Positions 10,836 through 22,213 of a DNA stretch of 64,000 nucleotides are shown in pieces (the first letter of the stretch is position 1; the number at the start of each line of letters is the position of its first letter). Source of the DNA: Odontocerum albicorne (lineage: Eukaryota > Arthropoda > Insecta > Trichoptera > Odontoceridae). Position numbers and translations under genes: made by a program. The notes below the pieces were generated by a model. The model was not told where the DNA came from. It ran no database searches and saw only the letters and a program-made list of their open reading frames with translations. The stretch covers positions 1,743,501-1,807,500 of the forward strand of contig OX463842.1 in NCBI GenBank assembly GCA_949825065.1, read 5' to 3'.

Positions 10836-11309
10836 ATAAACTTTGCCCTTTCCAGTTCACAGCGCCTCTTTCTTTACGTCGTCCTTTACAGTCCATGATG
10901 TAAGACTCTGGAATCAGTTACAAACCAATATAAGACTCGCTCCGTCCTTGGCATGCTTTAAGAAGCGACTGAAAAAACTCTTAATTTCTAGTCAGTAAAA
11001 TAACGTGTTTCATTCCTGATTTTTCTTTTCCTTTCCTCTCCACCATCCATTCCTTTCCTTTTGATTGATGATATCTCACTTTATATGAAAATGAATCTTC
11101 GGGTGATTGTTCATCTTTGTGGGGTTCGTGGGCATATGCTCACGTATGTGTTTATGGATTTCGTGGGGATGGATAGTCATTTGAATGATTTATGCGATCA
11201 GGTAACTTGCTTCATTTACTTTTGTCTGGTTGGTTGGAAGAGATTGCCGCCTGGCAATAAACCCACCAGATTGGGTTGCAATAAAAATGTTAAATAAATA
11301 AATAATAAA
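10836..11309 (+). pseudogene. Non-LTR retrotransposon ORF2 C-terminus and 3' UTR, copy 2
   Basis: It is collinear with 9336-9835: 'cctttccagttcaca', 'agactctggaatcag', 'catgctttaagaagcgactg', then the UTR with 'gattgatgatatctcac' and 'tggttggttggaagagattg' at 11227, ending in a 'taaataaataataa' tail. The copy starts later than copy 1, as expected for independent 5' truncation. A third, shorter UTR copy is at 22214-22360. Confidence 0.7.
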
Positions 11310-11389
11310 CCCAAATTAAAAACCATCAGTCTGGTTTTTCAGAAAATAAGTTTCAATGTGTTTTAATTATAATATATTGTAACGTTAGT

Positions 11390-11640
11390 ACTGTAGAGGT
11401 TTAAATACGAGTATGTTATAATTTGTTAGGTAAAACAATGTTTATTTCACTTAACTTAACGATGTAACCTTACCAGTTTCAAGGTTTTCACCTCATCATC
11501 AGGGAACACAAAAAGGATAAATAAATAAATAAAATAAAATTGACTTCTTATTTATGCTCCCCTGATGATGAGGTAAACCCCTTAAAACTGATATGATTAT
11601 GTCGTTATGTTAGTGGTAAAAAGTGTTTTACATAACAAAT
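11390..11640. mobile_element. Diverged hairpin element with hammerhead-like motifs
   Basis: Two inverted arms: 'accagtttcaaggttttcac' with 'cctcatcatcaggg' at 11473-11504 and the reciprocal 'cccctgatgatgaggtaaa' at about 11557-11578. It relates to the hairpin family at 18712-19228. On the minus strand at 11476-11502 the order CTGATGA, T, a GAGGT-GAAA-ACCTT stem, GAAAC is complete. TACGAGTA at 11406 interrupts a block that is continuous in relatives. Confidence 0.5.
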
Positions 11641-12009
11641 TACAATTTTAATGTGTCTGGTTGATTGAAACGAATGTCGGTAGATGCACTGTACTGATAA
11701 AACCATCGTTGCTGTGTCTTAAAGTCGAGGATCCCCTCGCCTTTCCAACTTAAATTCAGTTGGAAAGCTAAGCCGTGTGGTATTTCTTCCCTTTTTCCTT
11801 TTTCTCCTCCTGTGAGTAAGTCAATGAAAACCAGCAACTCACCGATCACACCACTGTACCGAATCCGAAGGCTCACATCTGAAGTGGACGATCAGATCGC
11901 AAGCCAGCATGTTTTTGCCTCCTATTATTTTGAAAGAATAGATGTGGCCAAAGTCATAGCTATCCTTATACCTCCAAATACTTGGCAGAAAAATGACTGT
12001 GTCATTTGA
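11640..12009. other. Unrecognised, moderately GC-rich stretch
   Basis: Short open frames exist on both strands (for example 11640-11876 on minus). A local inverted repeat is formed by 'cctttccaact' / 'agttggaaagc' at about 11740-11768. No family motif is recognised. Confidence 0.4.
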
Positions 12010-12098
12010 AGGGTAGTAACACAGCGCGTGTTTCGAACCGACAACCTTTCGCACAGAAATGCACTTCGTTTACCACTGGGTACAATGATCCCCCGTTA
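12010..12098 (-). repeat. tRNA-like relic (possible SINE head)
   Basis: On the minus strand 'tacccagtggtaaacga' resembles an A box and 'gttgtcggttcgaaac' a B box, at roughly tRNA spacing. Stems do not close well. I read it as a decayed tRNA-derived sequence, different in sequence from the main SINE family. Confidence 0.3.
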
Positions 12099-12114
12099 TC
12101 CGCGGAGAATAGAC

Positions 12115-12690
12115 TCTAAGCTCCTCGATCCATTCAAGATGTCATCATTACGGAGTTTTTCAACTTATGACACTCTAAGCATTCTTCAAAAGCACCACAT
12201 TTAAAAAATATTCCCCATTGTTATGACCTGAGTAAGTATTCACGATTCAAAATCATAGATAGTATGGAAAATTTGTAGCAACGCTCAATTTGCACACGGA
12301 AGTCAAGACTGAAACTTCTCTAAGCCCCTCGATCCATTCAATATGTCATCATTATGGAGTTTTTCAACTTAGGACACTCTAAGCATTCTTCAAAAGCACC
12401 ACATTTAAAAAACTTCCACCTTGTTATGACCTGAGTAAGTATTCACGATTCGAAATCATAGATATTATGGAAATGTGTAGCAACGCTAAATTTGCATACG
12501 GAAATCAAGACTGAAACTTTTCCAAGCCCCTCGATCCATTCAAGATGTCATCATTACGGAGTTTTTCAACTTATGACGCTCTAAGCATTCTTCAAAAGCA
12601 CCACATTTAAAAAAAATCCACTTTGTTATGAACTGAGTAAGTATTCATGCTTCAAAATCATAGATAGTATGGAAAAATATCTCACTAGAT
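12115..12690 (+). repeat. Tandem array, ~203-bp unit, about 2.8 copies
   Basis: 'gatccattca(a)' occurs at 12127, 12331 and 12533 (spacings 204 and 202). Each unit carries 'gtcatcattacggagttttt', 'cattcttcaaaagcaccac' and 'tgagtaagtattca'. The last copy breaks off near 12680. Confidence 0.85.
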
Positions 12691-13554
12691 AACATTAGTT
12701 CCGGGCCGAGTTCTTTAAGACTCGTATATCTACTCAAAATATCAACCACGGACGCGGTAACCGAGTGCGCCGATTTCGCCCATGTGAATACTCGTAGAAC
12801 TACCAAGATCCTATGAAGTGGACTCACTTGACACTGGCGTATACTCCTTCATATATAGGAGTTCACGGCCATTATTCAAGAAGAAGAAAAACTCTTGTTA
12901 GAGGAGATTCTGCATTTAGACGATATAATAGCATCGTGCAATCTCCACTTTTACTTAATAAATCTCTAGACTGATCCAATTGATAAAGGGATCGTTATAT
13001 TTTTATTTTTTTTTATTTAACTCTTTAGAAATTAAGTTATTCAAAGTTTATTTTCATTATTTAAATTAAATTGACAGTTTTTAATTACACAGTTTGAAAA
13101 AAATCCATTGATAGTTAAGGTTCATTGGGGAAAAAATATTGCTAGTTTGTTTATGGAATTGAAATATTCCGAAAATTGTCTTTTTTTATTACACTGGACA
13201 TTTAAAACCCCATTTTCATAATAATACAGACAAATTTCAATGTAAATTGCAAATATCTTCTTGCAAGCAATTTGCCTATTGATTGAAAATATATTTGAAG
13301 TGTGGCGACACGAACGTATTTAAGGCTGTCCCACTGAATCTTCGCGCTATAGTCACGCGAAGAAAGCGATATATTTTTATTGTCAGCAATTTTGTTGTAG
13401 AATAACAGGGGTTTGACAAACTTATAAATAATCGAATTAAATTTAAAAAAAAAAGGTAATGTTATTTTATTTTATTGAAATTTATTTTTGAAATTATTTC
13501 GGCTCCATTTCGTATACACAAAAAAAATTACCAATAGGGCAAGGTATCATTATA
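12691..13554. other. AT-rich stretch, nothing recognised
   Basis: No supported gene or repeat, apart from an isolated TACTCGTA at 12789. Confidence 0.5.
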
Positions 13555-13860
13555 GAGTCCTTTGCCATTGTTGATCCTGTGGAATGGAATGCTCTCAAGT
13601 GGTGTTGAGATTATGATGCGGTTGGAATTATGTGGAATTATGTGTTAAGTAAATGTATGAATGGGAATATTTCAGCTGATGTTTTTATATTTAGGATAAA
13701 CATATAAAATCTGTGATTAAAACAAATTACCACTTCGTCACAGGCCTTACCTAGTGAGGTGGTGGGCTACTGCGTGGTAGGTAGGTAGTTACCTTGATAG
13801 AATAGGTATTATGAACAATCCCGGCTACGACTGTGGTTTGGGTAATGGGGCTATGGATCC
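13555..13860 (+). repeat. Dispersed repeat related to 1190-1400
   Basis: 13600-13720 parallels 1195-1395 ('gttgagattatg', 'ttggaattatg', 'atatttcag'). The adjoining 13740-13860 is more GC-rich and not recognised. Confidence 0.4.
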
Positions 13861-13939
13861 TGTATTTTTCAGTTGTCCTTTACGTGCCAGATTTGATTTA
13901 CTAAATACATGATTTTTTGCTGCAACCAATGTTCATAAC

Positions 13940-14327
13940 TTTCGTGGTCTAATTAGTAATTCGTTTGTCTCCTAGCCCTCATCATCTGACACCGTTGGAC
14001 TATTTTTTTTGGGGTTACGTGAAAAGCCAGGTCTATAAGAATAACCCCCGAATCAATTCCTGAGCTGAAGGACGAAATCGTTCGCGTTATTTGTGAGTTA
14101 GAACCGTTATTATGCCAAAATGTCGTCGAATCTTTTGACAAAAGAGTGGACATCTGTAAAGCTGAAGACGTGGACATTTGGCGGATATTGTTTTTTGTGT
14201 TTAAATATCATACATTATACTTCAATGAAAAATAAAAAGTTTTTTTGAAATCAAAGCAAATTGTGCGTTTTATTGAAGAATTCAAAAAAATTAATTATTG
14301 AAACCGCTCATTTTGAAAGACCCCTTA
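13940..14327 (+). pseudogene. Tc1/mariner-superfamily transposase, C-terminal relic (copy B)
   Basis: Plus-strand conceptual frames give PLDYFFWGYVKSQVYKNN, then a frameshift, then pieces equivalent to the C-terminus of copy A (QNVVESFDKRVDICKA). The order and spacing match copy A at 4932-5215 on the opposite strand. The frame is broken by at least one indel near 14045 and the first two catalytic domains are missing. The terminal block near 14310-14327 matches the complement of copy A's end. Reading the minus strand of this region gives an antisense artefact. Confidence 0.7.
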
Positions 14328-14879
14328 CAATACAATGTTGCATTTCTTTTCCCTTCTAAGAACTTTTCCATTTATAGAATGATTGTTTTTTTTTTATAAT
14401 TGGTTAAAGTGTTATGGCCTTTTGCAACGAAAACACTTTTAGAATTTCAACTGTAGACTTAGATAATTAAGAAAGAATTGGTCGGGTATGTTATCGGTGC
14501 CTTTAAGGTCAAATCGATATCAGACGACTATTTGGAATGTCTCGTTCGCTGTTTACTTCCATTTAGTGATATCAAATCTTAATTGAATTTGGATAGTAAA
14601 CGGATCCTGATAACTCCAACAAGATAATGAATTTAAACATACTACATTGAGTTAAGTTTGACATACACATGATAACACTAATATTTATTGGATGTAGATA
14701 ACACAGTACATGATATGGTTAACATTGATAATCTTAACATTGGTTTGAATACGTTACATGATTACTTATAATATTTATTGGATGTGGATAACAGAGTATA
14801 TGATAAGATTAACATTGGTAGGGATACATTACAAAAGCTTAAAATTGTTTATATTATTTGTTTTGTTTTATTTCATATA
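14328..14879. other. AT-rich stretch with diverged direct repeats
   Basis: 'aatatttattggatgtagat' near 14682 and 'aatatttattggatgtggat' near 14770 form a local direct repeat (offset about 88 bp), each followed by 'aacacagtacatgat'-like sequence. Nothing else is supported. Confidence 0.5.
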
Positions 14880-15824
14880 CGAGGCGTATCCAGAAAGTAA
14901 GTGTACTGAGGCTCTCACGACCGGATGGATTTTATTTTCGACATGTTGGCTACACTTCCGTGTAGCCTGACCCTTCCCCTCCGCAACGAGACCGGTTCGA
15001 GGTCAGAACGTTGAGAACTGTCGACGCGACAACACGTTTCGTGAAAAATGTAAATCCAATCTCCCGCCAAGTCGAAATACGCGGCGTCATCCGTTATCTC
15101 GTTTGGAAGGGAAAACCTCCGGTTGAGGTTTATAATGAGGTGAAAACTGCATATGGTGATAAAGCTATGAATCGTACGAGTGTGTACAAGTGGTGTCGCG
15201 AGTTTAAAAACGGTCGTACGTCTGTGCATGATGATCAGAGGAGCGGAAGACCTTCAATTGTGACTGACGAAATTGTTTTGGGACTGTCAAGGCATAATTT
15301 GAATTGAATACATGCCTCAAGGGGAGACCATCAACTCTGCAAGATACTGTGAGACCCTAAAAAAATTGCGGAGGGCGATTCAGAACAAGAGGAGAGGCAT
15401 GCTGACAAAGGGAGTCTGCCTGCTGCACGACAATGCCAGACCACACACGGCCAACGCCATGAAGGAACTGCTCGCCTCGTTTAAATGGGATGTCCTGAAC
15501 CATCCCGCGCATTCCCCTGACTTAGCACCTTCAGATTACTATCTCTTAACCTCCCTGAAGCTGCACATGGGTGAAAAAAGGTTTTCACCCGACGAGGAGG
15601 TAAAGGAGGAGGTGGAGAAGTGGACGGAGGGGTTGGTGGGAAACTACTTCGAGGAAGGCATCAAAAAGTTGATACCCCGCTTCACCACCTGCATTGAGAG
15701 GAATGGCGACTATGTCGAAAAATAGCTTACATATGTACTACGGTAACCACGTAATTTTTTTGTTTAAATAAAAAAAATTGTAACCTAGAAAAATTCAGTA
15801 CACTTACTTTCTGGACTTACCTAG
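14880..15824 (+). mobile_element. Mariner element, nearly full length, internally deleted
   Basis: TA duplications lie at 14878-14879 and 15825-15826. The inverted ends share a central block (tccagaaagtaagtgtactg) but their outermost 8-10 bases differ: the left begins CGAGGCG, the complement of the right begins CTAGGTA. Length is 945 bp, against roughly 1.3 kb for complete mariners. The coding part is broken in two, so the element is non-autonomous. Confidence 0.88.
15011..15725 (+). pseudogene. Mariner transposase, D34D type, missing the first catalytic domain
   Basis: The first piece (15011-15307) carries the helix-turn-helix DNA-binding region (VIRYLVWKGKPPVEVYNE, then TSVYKWCREFKNGRTSV and RSGRPSIV). 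The second piece (15312-15725, another frame) has LLHDNARPHT and SPDLAPSDYYLL, with 34 residues between D40 and D75 of that piece, the D34D spacing of mariners, and ends FTTCIERNGDYVEK. The stretch between, which should hold the first catalytic Asp, is lost. A deletion of roughly 100-130 codons plus a frame change explains this. It cannot catalyse transposition but may retain end-binding ability in the first piece. Confidence 0.88.
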
Positions 15825-16999
15825 TATTATATTAAGTTTTATGTGTACTATATAATGCTATTTTTGACTTCGATGTGGTGGCACGAATCGTCCTAGTATG
15901 GGTGGATTGTCATTTAATTTAAAAAAATACCTTTGTTTACAGTCGATTATTATCATTCGATTCTCGGTCGATTACAAAATCGATCCAATCTATTCGAAAC
16001 AATCGCTAATCGAGACAAGATCAGAATCGGTGATCAGAAATTCCTTATATAAATTGGAATCGGCGTAAAATATCGTTATGTTCGAAACCTACGTTGATGT
16101 TCAAACTGAATTTAAATGAATCCTATTTGAATTGATTAAGTGATGGACAGAAGCTGAGCCGGCTCATTAGTTGGTCAGATGGCCGGGCACGTCTCTCTAT
16201 TCAGCCTTAAATTAAAAATAAACGATAGGATGGTGTCAAATGCGCGTTGTTTATGGCGTATCGGAGTTTTATTGCGGTGAGTGTTATCAAATAATTAAGT
16301 CATAAAAAGCGAAGTTTCTTTAATAGCTTTGTGTTTTTGTGCGCGAGTGCTTTTTTCATCTCGTTTATAATGATTCGTTCAGGTGTCACCAAGTTTTTTT
16401 TGTGCCTATTGGAATATTTTTTTTGATCAACTAAATGGGTCTTTTCGTGAACTGTTTTGTTTTCTATGATATTTGTTTTTTTTTTTATAATTTACTAAGC
16501 TGATAGAGCTCAACATTTTTTGTTGGTATCTATGGTAAACTGCAACGTTTTCGAAATGTCGGCATTATAAGCCAAACCATAGTGTACAAAACTTCGAAAG
16601 GCCTTATACATCTATTAACTTCAATGCTAAAAATTGTTTAAATTTAAAAATGATAATAAAACAGTCTTACTTATAAGTCATATTTTTCTTCTTCTTGAAT
16701 TAAACCTATTATGTCTATTATGTTGACTTACAACTATCGTCAAATGTTTTTAGAGGTTTTCCTGGGGACAACTTCCAGCGGGTATTTCATACATTGTCAT
16801 TTAGGGTATTTTTGTACTTTCCACCCATGTGGCTTCGTTAGTATTTTCTGTTTTCTACCCCATCTCACAATATATTTTATTTCAAATATTTTTCGGATAA
16901 GAAACTTTCTAGCTGTATCTTTAAGGCCCGATTTCATATCCCAACCCTAGAACTAAATACTAAATCTTTATTATTTTTCTACATACAAAATTAGTATTC
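15825..16999. other. AT-rich stretch, nothing firmly recognised
   Basis: A block at 15870-15930 ('cgaatcgtcctagtatggg', 'tggattgtcattta') resembles 30925-30985, suggesting another dispersed repeat. Around 16245-16290 a donor-like 'gcggtgagtg' follows a short open frame, too little to call an exon. Confidence 0.4.
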
Positions 17000-17506
17000 A
17001 AATATAAATTGGGTATATATTTATCGAAGCTTCATAAAATAAAAAAGTTACCTTTAGGTGTTTAGCAGAATGTTTCTTATTGGAAGAGATGATGATGATT
17101 TGTAGATAAATAATAAAACACGTTAGATCGCAATGCGGAAAGAGAGTCTGTCCAATTTTATTAGTAACGTAGGTATTTATATCTTTTTAGAATGTGCGCG
17201 AGAATGCGCTCGCGATATGCCTACGTCTCGTTTCTGTGAATGCAAAACGATTAATTGTTGTATGCAGGTATCATTCAAATACGGAACTAGCGAGACAAGC
17301 GTGGTGCGTTCTCTCTCTAGTATGGAATGCGGTCCGCTCGGCTATGGGTTGAATGGCCGGCGGGTGAACTTCGGACTTGCCTATTTAGATTGTCGAGGAT
17401 TGCGAAGGTCATCTCATCGGTCATTGACCGTATGTATGAACACCCACAGTATCCGAGTGGGTGACCGCCACAGGTGTAAGAATTATTATCTACTTATAAG
17501 TTACTT
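17000..17506. other. Unrecognised region with GC-richer core (17190-17480)
   Basis: An open frame of 141 codons spans 17133-17558 on plus, but its last codons lie inside a SINE and it has no family motif, so I do not call a gene. The core has a small inverted repeat ('cacccacag' / 'gtgggtgac') near 17440-17465. Confidence 0.35.
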
Positions 17507-17645
17507 AGACGACCTCCGTGGCCTAGTGGAATGGGATTCCAGTCTGGTTTTCAATTAAGACCCATTAAAACATGTTTCTGGTTGGTTGGAAGAGATTACC
17601 ACATGGCAATACACTTGTCAGATTAAATAAAAAATAAATAAATAA
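17507..17645 (+). repeat. tRNA-derived SINE with deleted head
   Basis: It starts 'acgacctccgtggcctagtg' and jumps directly into the body ('gattccagtctggttttca') and tail ('tggttggttggaagagatta'). Most of the tRNA-like head, including the B box, is deleted. A 'aaataaataaataaa' tail follows. Confidence 0.75.
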
Positions 17646-18711
17646 AGTTAGTATGTAGGTGGTAACTTTTTCTAAAACATAAAAAATTACATGTGGGAAA
17701 TTAAAACTAAGTTAGTTAATAGTTATACTACGAGTATATAAGTTAGACTAGTTCATAAAACATGATTTTTTACCTCGGTATAGTCTTTGGCAAATGTTTG
17801 TAGTCTAGATTACTTTATTAAATAAAAAAATATATGTCACGTGATTTCATTACCTGGCTTTAAAGTTTGAAGTGTATGAGGTCCAACTCTGAATACAAAC
17901 CACGATTTTGTAGGTTGAAAATTAGGATTTAGCATTTAAACCGGACTATGAATTCGGATCTATGTTTATTTCCTATAACGGCTATTTAATGACAAGTGAA
18001 ATTAGAAAAAAAACAAACACAGGGTTTGAACAATCATCAGTTTTTTTCAACATTTTTTACAAGCGAGCATTTAAAATCACCCCATGCCAACATTTTTTTA
18101 TTATATGAAATCAATAATAAATTAAATTTTAAATTGTTATTATACTTGTTTTATTATTTATTATTATCTTAAGACAGTGACTGCATTATTATTGTTTAAT
18201 ATTCGCGACTACTTGGAAAAGAGATGTCACTTTCAAATATTTTATAAGTTAATAAAATTATGCGGGACATAACACGGCACCATATTTTCCAATTGCTTCG
18301 CAAGCAAAACATGATATCTAACACAGGTTTGTATGATTATGATACCCTGTCCCATAAATTGGAGCTTCTTGGTATTGCCTGATTTTTACAGCCTTTAACA
18401 TTGAAGACTGTGAGCTCTCCTTTTTAACAATCATAAAATAAATTCTTATATTTTATTGCATACATTATTATTTGATGGTTGGATTTCAGGTGTGATAATC
18501 CAATTACAAGTGAAATAACAAAATGAAGTGTAACATTATATAGTTCCACTTGTGGAACAGGTATTTTCTGTAACGTTTCGTGAATATTTAAACTTCTAAT
18601 AACTCCAACTAATGAATAGGGATAATTGGTTCAACCTTACACAAATAACCATTTTGACTTATTTAGAGATATTTATTTTAACATTATTAAGAAACATATT
18701 TTTGACATTGC
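17646..18711. other. AT-rich stretch, nothing recognised
   Basis: Low-complexity AT-rich sequence without supported features; one TACGAGTA at 17729. Confidence 0.5.
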
Positions 18712-19228
18712 AATTGTTTTATCAAACACTGTTTATTCCACTTTTTGTAACGGTATAATCCTACCGGTTTCAAGGCTTTCGCCTCATCATCAGGGAAGCT
18801 CAAACATCTCTTGATGATAAAGTGAAAGCCTTGAAACCGGTAGGGTTATACCGTTACAAAAAGTGGAATAAACAGTGATTGATAAAACAAATTATGTTGT
18901 CTTTAAACATCCACAATGTTAATGCCTCAAGGGGAGCACAAACATCCCCTGATGATGAGATGAAAGCCTTGAAACCTATTTTTGACATTGTAATTAATTT
19001 TATCAAACACTGTTTATTCCACTTTTTGTAACGGTATAACCCTACCGGTTTCAAGACTTTCACTTCATCATCAGGGAAGCTCAAACATCCCTTGATGATA
19101 AAGTGAAAGCTTTGAAACCTGTAGGGCTATACCGTTACAAAAAGTGGAATAAACAGTGTTTGATAAAACAAATTACAATGTCTTTAAACCTCCACAACGT
19201 TAATGCCTTAACTATCAATAATATATTT
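18712..19228. mobile_element. Cluster of hairpin (foldback) elements
   Basis: Two complete hairpins lie about 18715-18900 and 19000-19190. Each has outer arms 'atcaaacactgtttattcca' with complement, inner arms 'acggtata' + 'ctaccggtttcaag' with complement, and a 'catcatcaggg' apex. Between them (18926-18980) is a half copy. The flanking 'ttaaacctccacaacgttaa' block recurs beside the copies at 23580, 39350 and 58385. No coding capacity. Minus-strand 18767-18793 has the full CTGATGA-T-stem-GAAAC order with a GAAA-capped stem. Confidence 0.75.
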
Positions 19229-19363
19229 TTGACATTTTCATTTACGTTTTTATTTATAACATTGTTTTAAAATTTACATCGTTTTAACGGAAAGCCGAAC
19301 GGTAGAATAAAAGTATTTACTTCTCAGTACCCTCCATTTCGTAGATTCCTAATAAAGATTTTC

Positions 19364-19680
19364 CAAGGTTGCTTTAACTGTCCCGCGATTCTAGAAGCAC
19401 TAAGTTTATATGTACCTAATAAATATAGCCGTGCAAGGAATCACCCTCTGTTCTACATACCAACTTACAGGACGAATATCTTGGCTTAATACTCAGTCAC
19501 GCGTGGTATAGATATATTGAACCAACTGAATGACACTGTTGATATATTTTCGGTACCGTCTAGCAGTATGAGAAGAATTCTGGCTGATATTATTCCTAAC
19601 GAATAAGCTAACGGTAGAAGCAGACCCTCTTTGTGTAACAGGAGAAATCCGTGCAAAGTGGATAAAAAAAAATATATATA
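19364..19680 (+). pseudogene. Non-LTR retrotransposon ORF2 C-terminus and tail
   Basis: The plus-strand frame reads NCPAILEALSLYVPNKYSRA, then HPLFYIPTYRTNILA, a stop, and YSVTRGIDILNQLNDTVDIF with SVPSSSMRRILADIIPNE before the final stop. The pattern (RAR...LFYVP..RTN...R....N...DIF) is the family-typical end of some LINE ORF2 proteins. A 'gtggataaaaaaaaat' tail follows. It matches the insertion inside element P1 at 1908-2240 in opposite orientation. 5'-truncated. Confidence 0.65.
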
Positions 19681-19982
19681 TGGAAATCCATTGTAGTAGA
19701 CTTAGTAATTTCCGTGTACGGATCATCAAATATCAATCAAACCACGTGTTTCTAATTGAAATATGTCATCCGAAATAAATCCGTGCAAAGGGGATAAAAA
19801 AAACTAAAAATAAATAGTTTTATACTTAAGAAAGCTGTAATTTTTCTCAAATAAATAAATAAAATAAAATAAATCCAATTGAATGCATAGCTTTAAAAAT
19901 ATATACATTAAAAATAAGTTATAAAAGAAACTTTTATTTTGTCGAAACAAATGAACATCATTAGAAAGAAAATAGTATATCC
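19681..19982. other. AT-rich spacer
   Basis: It repeats 'aaatccgtgcaaag' + 'ggataaaaaaa' near 19779-19803, a second partial LINE tail. Otherwise nothing. Confidence 0.4.
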
Positions 19983-20840
19983 AGTGTGCGATAGACGAAG
20001 CAAGAGAAGAAATGGACCATAGAAGAGGCGTCAGAATTCACGGCCAAAAAGTGGATATGATAAGATTTGCAATCGACATTGCCCTGATCGCCGATAGTGA
20101 AGAAGAACTAAAGGAGAACTTGGAAACTATGGAGAATGTCCTAAATACCAAGTTAAACATGAAAATAAACAAGCACAAATCAAAAGTGACACCCGTAGGC
20201 AGAGACGAATACCAAATATACATACTAATGTCAGGAGCTGCACTTAAGAACGCTAAAGAGTTTGTCTATCTTGGAAGCAAGATCACATGGGATAGCCATA
20301 CAAAAAGATAGGTTGACAGTTGCATCCACCAAGCAAAATTCGCCTTTAATAAGAAATCAAAGATTTTGTAATCCAACAACATGAACCTAAAGCTCTACAA
20401 GCAATTGGTCAAAACATGTGTGTGGAGTATTTTGATGTATGGTTGCGAGACATGATGCATACGCAAAAAAGATTGGAGGCCTTCGAGATGTGGACCTTTA
20501 GACGAATCCTAAGGATTTTCTTGAGATACCACATTACAAATGACGATGTTCTCAGCAGGATCGAAGAAACCAGGCACCTGTCAAACACCATATCGAAAAG
20601 GCGTGTAGAATGGATGGGTCATACTCTGCGACATGAAAATCTCCTGCACAATATTCTGGAGGGAATGATTGAGGGATCAATTGGCAGAGGGCGTCCTCAC
20701 CGAGAGTATCGGGAGCAAATATGCCACGATATGGACTGTACCTCCTATACAGAGTTCAAGAAGATCGCTTATGACCGAGCAGAGGGGAGGAGGAGATGCA
20801 GAGTTTTGCTGTTAACCAACCATCAGGATTGAAACTCAAG
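19983..20840 (+). pseudogene. RTE-like reverse transcriptase fragment with dead active site
   Basis: The frame starts AIDEAREEMDHRRGVRI and reaches the catalytic box as MIRFAIDIALIADSEEEL; related copies read FADDIA. The first Asp of the FADD box is replaced, so polymerase activity is lost. Downstream: EFVYLGSKITWDSHTKR, a stop near 20310, then AFNKKSKI, VWSILMYGCE, a frame change near 20450, RLEAFEMWTFRRILRI and RRVEWMGHTLRHENLL, ending at 20832. Two frames and at least two stops make it a pseudogene. It belongs to the same family as 55079-55866 and is shorter and older. Confidence 0.85.
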
Positions 20841-21670
20841 AAGAAGATGAAAGAAAACTAAATATTCTTAAAAAAAAAACTTTCTAATATATTGAGCAAG
20901 TCAATACCTGAGACCCTATTTAAAATTGACAGTCACAAATAAAAAAAGCACGTGGCGATTTGTTCTACTTACTGCCAATCGAAATAAATCAAATCAATCT
21001 AAAATTTCACGTTATCAGACAAAAATATTGGAGTGATTTATATGAAAACATTTAATGAGTTATTTATTTCAATATTACGTATTAAGCAATTAATACAAAA
21101 TAACTTAATTTCTAACCCATCTGTTGTGGTAGATTCTGTGGGCGAAAATTCCAAGTGTCACTTTTATGCTTCATATCTTAAAATGCTTTTGCCTTTGATA
21201 TCGAACATACGTAAAGTGTATGGAGTTACGCAGTTTTATGAAGAAAGCGGGCACTTAAATTAAGTGAATATTAACTTCGACCAAAAAAAAACATTTAAGG
21301 TGAAAATCTAAAATAAACTTTTAATCAAAGAATATTAAGTGTGTCTCGTTTTTTTTAATATAAAAGAGGTTCTTTAAGGTTTTTAAGGTATTTTTTTCTT
21401 AATATGTTTTTTGATTACAGTTGTTATTTAAGTATTATAACTGACAACAGACATAATAATAAACAGTATTTCAAAATTTATTTTTCAAAAAAATAAAAAA
21501 AATAAAAATTTATTTCTTACCAAAATGATGTTAATAAATCTATTCAAGTCTTTGAAACTTCTTGTACATTCTTCTTGAATATACTTCTTCCCAGCGTCAT
21601 GTCGATCCCCCCAACGTTGACTATCACCTGAGAGTAAACATCTTTGTCCCCGGTAGCCCGAAAAAGATCC
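20841..21670. other. AT-rich stretch, nothing firmly recognised
   Basis: 'gagaccctatttaaaa' at about 20909 recurs at 58981, hinting at an uncharacterised repeat. A 76-codon frame at 21033 has no recognisable motif. Confidence 0.4.
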
Positions 21671-22150
21671 TCAACCCTCCTTATACACCAGTCCAATCAA
21701 GTATATTGCAGAGTCAGGAGATTTGCTCCTGCCAACACCTCTTCGACCCTCTATTTTGCCTTGGATGATCAGGTGCAGTAATTTGTAATTTTCTCCTGTA
21801 AGTACATGACCCAAATAGGACACCTTTCGGATTTTAATATTAGTCAGCAACTCTCCATCCACTTTGGCTCTTTGAAGAACCCTTGTGTTGCTGACCATAT
21901 CCGTCCAGGGTATCCGTAGCATTCTCCGGTGCATCCACATTTCGAATACTTCCAGTCGGTTCATACTACCAACTTTGAGGGTCCATGATTCCACTCCATA
22001 TAATAACACTGACCAAACGTAGCTTTTGACTAACCGTTGTCGAAGTTTCAAGTTTAGATTATCATCGTGGAATATGTTTCTCGTTTTATTAAAAGCCGCC
22101 CGAAATGTTTTAATCCAGCACTTGACTTCGATTTCTGGGTCCAGTAACTT
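21671..22150 (-). pseudogene. LINE reverse transcriptase C-terminal fragment
   Basis: On the minus strand: RNIFHDDNLNLKLRQRLVKS, YVWSVLLYGVESWTLKVG, RLEVFEMWMHRRMLRIPWTD and VSYLGHVLTGENYKLLHLII, then GKIEGRRGVGR. This is the connection and C-terminal region after the polymerase active site in RTE-type ORF2 proteins. The open frame extends upstream to 22216 but 22151-22216 is a hairpin sequence, not RT. The polymerase box itself is missing. Confidence 0.82.
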
Positions 22151-22195
22151 AAAAAATATCATTGTATTTTGAATATACAATGATATTTTTAAGTG
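22151..22195. repeat. Near-perfect short hairpin
   Basis: 'aaaatatcattgtat' is followed, after a 'tttga'-like loop, by 'atacaatgatattttt'. The arms match over about 17 bp. No rho-type or polIII terminator function is implied. Confidence 0.6.
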
Positions 22196-22213
22196 ACGAA
22201 CTATTGTTATACT

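Noticed and set aside
13953..14177. Minus-strand frame overlapping the 14-kb transposase relic
   Set aside because: Antisense of the plus-strand transposase fragment, whose protein motifs are clear.
16245..16290. Short frame followed by a GTGAGT-like donor
   Set aside because: No acceptor and only about ten plausible codons; too weak to report as an exon.
17133..17558. 141-codon open frame on plus
   Set aside because: Its last ~17 codons lie inside a SINE and the rest has no family motif, so it is probably coincidental.
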